The position numbers and the translations under genes were made by a program. Under the pieces are notes generated by a model, which saw nothing but the letters and a program-made list of their open reading frames with translations, was not told where the DNA came from and searched no databases. DNA of 5,555 nucleotides from Candidatus Nitrosotenuis sp. (GTDB taxonomy: Archaea > Thermoproteota > Nitrososphaeria > Nitrososphaerales > Nitrosopumilaceae), in NCBI GenBank assembly GCA_023252015.1, contig JAHEXS010000082.1, positions 1-5,555 on the forward strand, read 5' to 3'. The number at the start of each line of letters is the position of its first letter. The first letter of the stretch is position 1. Shown one piece after another: positions 4,884 through 5,555 of this stretch.

Positions 4884-5555
4884 TTATGTGCCAAACCTAA
4901 AGCCTCCAAGAGACATCCCGCTTCCCTGGGTTTCGCTTGTGTGTTTGACGCCAAGAAGATCTATGAGTTCCTTGAGGTTCTTTGTTTGAAAGTATATTGT
5001 GGCGGGTCCAATGATTTCGGTCACCAACCCCTCTCCGCCAAGAATTGTATTCTTTAATCCGCCAAACTTTGTCACCCTGTACTCAGAGTTCTGACTTAGT
5101 GCAACAAGGTGATAATTGTCAAGGATCATTTTCTCTCCACTGGCAAGCTGTTTTTTTATTATGCTTCCATACGCATTGCAAAACACTTTGCCATTTCCTG
5201 TGGCCTTTAGCATGAAAATCTCACTTCCAAAAATTCCCTTTGTAAATCCCTGCCACTTTGTATCTATGTCGATTCCAGGGGTAGATGCAATGTATGAGCC
5301 TGACTGCACTATGAAACCATCATTGTCCACTATTGGAATCTCTATTATGTCTCCAACTGGAGGGCCAGTCAATCCCAAAACACAGTCATCTTCGTTTGCG
5401 ATATAGTCATTAACAAAAAACGACTCGTTTCCCAAAAGCGAAACCTTCACTGTCTTTAGAAAGCCTCCTCGCATTTTTGTTTTAATCTCGATATTTCCCT
5501 TCATGAATACTAGTGCTCCTGCCTCTGCCGTGATACTCTCTCCTTTGCCCATGTG
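4884..5555 (-). CDS. AIM24/TIGR00266-family protein (N-terminus cut by window edge)
   Basis: A beta-rich protein of the AIM24 family (DUF124, TIGR00266), widespread in bacteria and archaea; the yeast relative is mitochondrial. Its biochemical role is not known. Family landmarks run in order from the edge: GESITAEAGALVFMKGN, TKMRGGF, LLGNESFFVNDY, GPPVGDIIEIP, FIVQSGSYIAST, DTKWQGF, FGSEIFMLKATGNGKVF, AYGSI, GEKMILDNYHLVA, YRVTKFGGLKN, LGGEGLVTEIIGPATIYFQTKN. There are 223 codons before the TAA at 4884-4886. There are no signal peptide or membrane segments. The Met at 5552 is probably internal, because relatives carry about 15-20 residues before the GES motif; the frame stays open to the last base and the true start lies outside the window. 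The C-terminal tail after TKNLKEL is short and Gly-rich. It is on the same strand as the RHH-like gene, 176 bp upstream of it, with no sign of a shared function. Confidence 0.9.
   Translation of the reverse strand, partial: HMGKGESITAEAGALVFMKGNIEIKTKMRGGFLKTVKVSLLGNESFFVNDYIANEDDCVLGLTGPPVGDIIEIPIVDNDGFIVQSGSYIASTPGIDIDTKWQGFTKGIFGSEIFMLKATGNGKVFCNAYGSIIKKQLASGEKMILDNYHLVALSQNSEYRVTKFGGLKNTILGGEGLVTEIIGPATIYFQTKNLKELIDLLGVKHTSETQGSGMSLGGFRFGT

Noticed and set aside
5116..5406. Plus-strand ORF of 96 codons
   Set aside because: It is antisense to the AIM24-family gene and has no independent support.

Overview
The window looks archaeal, most likely from an AT-rich ammonia-oxidising thaumarchaeon of the Nitrosopumilus type. 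This rests on signals in the DNA rather than on a database match. They are a tRNA gene with a short intron at a non-canonical site inside a bulge-helix-bulge fold and no encoded CCA, TATA-like boxes about 26 bp from start codons (leaderless mRNAs) with no clear Shine-Dalgarno sequence, and protein families common in that group.

Layout. Positions 1-1649 (minus) encode an M3-family oligoendopeptidase F that lacks its C-terminus because the window starts inside it. A short divergent promoter region separates it from tRNA-Val(CAC) at 1723-1814 (plus), which carries a 19-nt intron in the variable region. The 546 bp from 1815 to 2360 hold no intact gene. They hold a chymotrypsin-like (S1) serine protease fragment starting exactly at the tRNA 3' end, the C-terminal half of a response-regulator receiver domain with an in-frame stop, and two imperfect 32-bp direct repeats. 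Next is an intact 597-residue membrane histidine kinase (2361-4154, plus). A 265-bp convergent spacer with paired TTGNCAA motifs follows. Then come a small ribbon-helix-helix-like protein (4420-4707, minus) with a palindrome in its promoter, and an AIM24/TIGR00266-family protein (4884 to the window edge, minus) that lacks its N-terminus.

How the parts relate. The peptidase, kinase, small regulator and AIM24 protein do not form an obvious pathway and are probably separate transcription units. The most informative stretch is tRNA-Val to histidine kinase. It looks like a decayed insertion or deletion scar next to a tRNA gene, where a sensor kinase survives beside the remnant of a receiver domain. 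The second point of interest is the RHH-like gene, whose promoter palindrome suggests autoregulation. I see no complete new defence or mobile system here.
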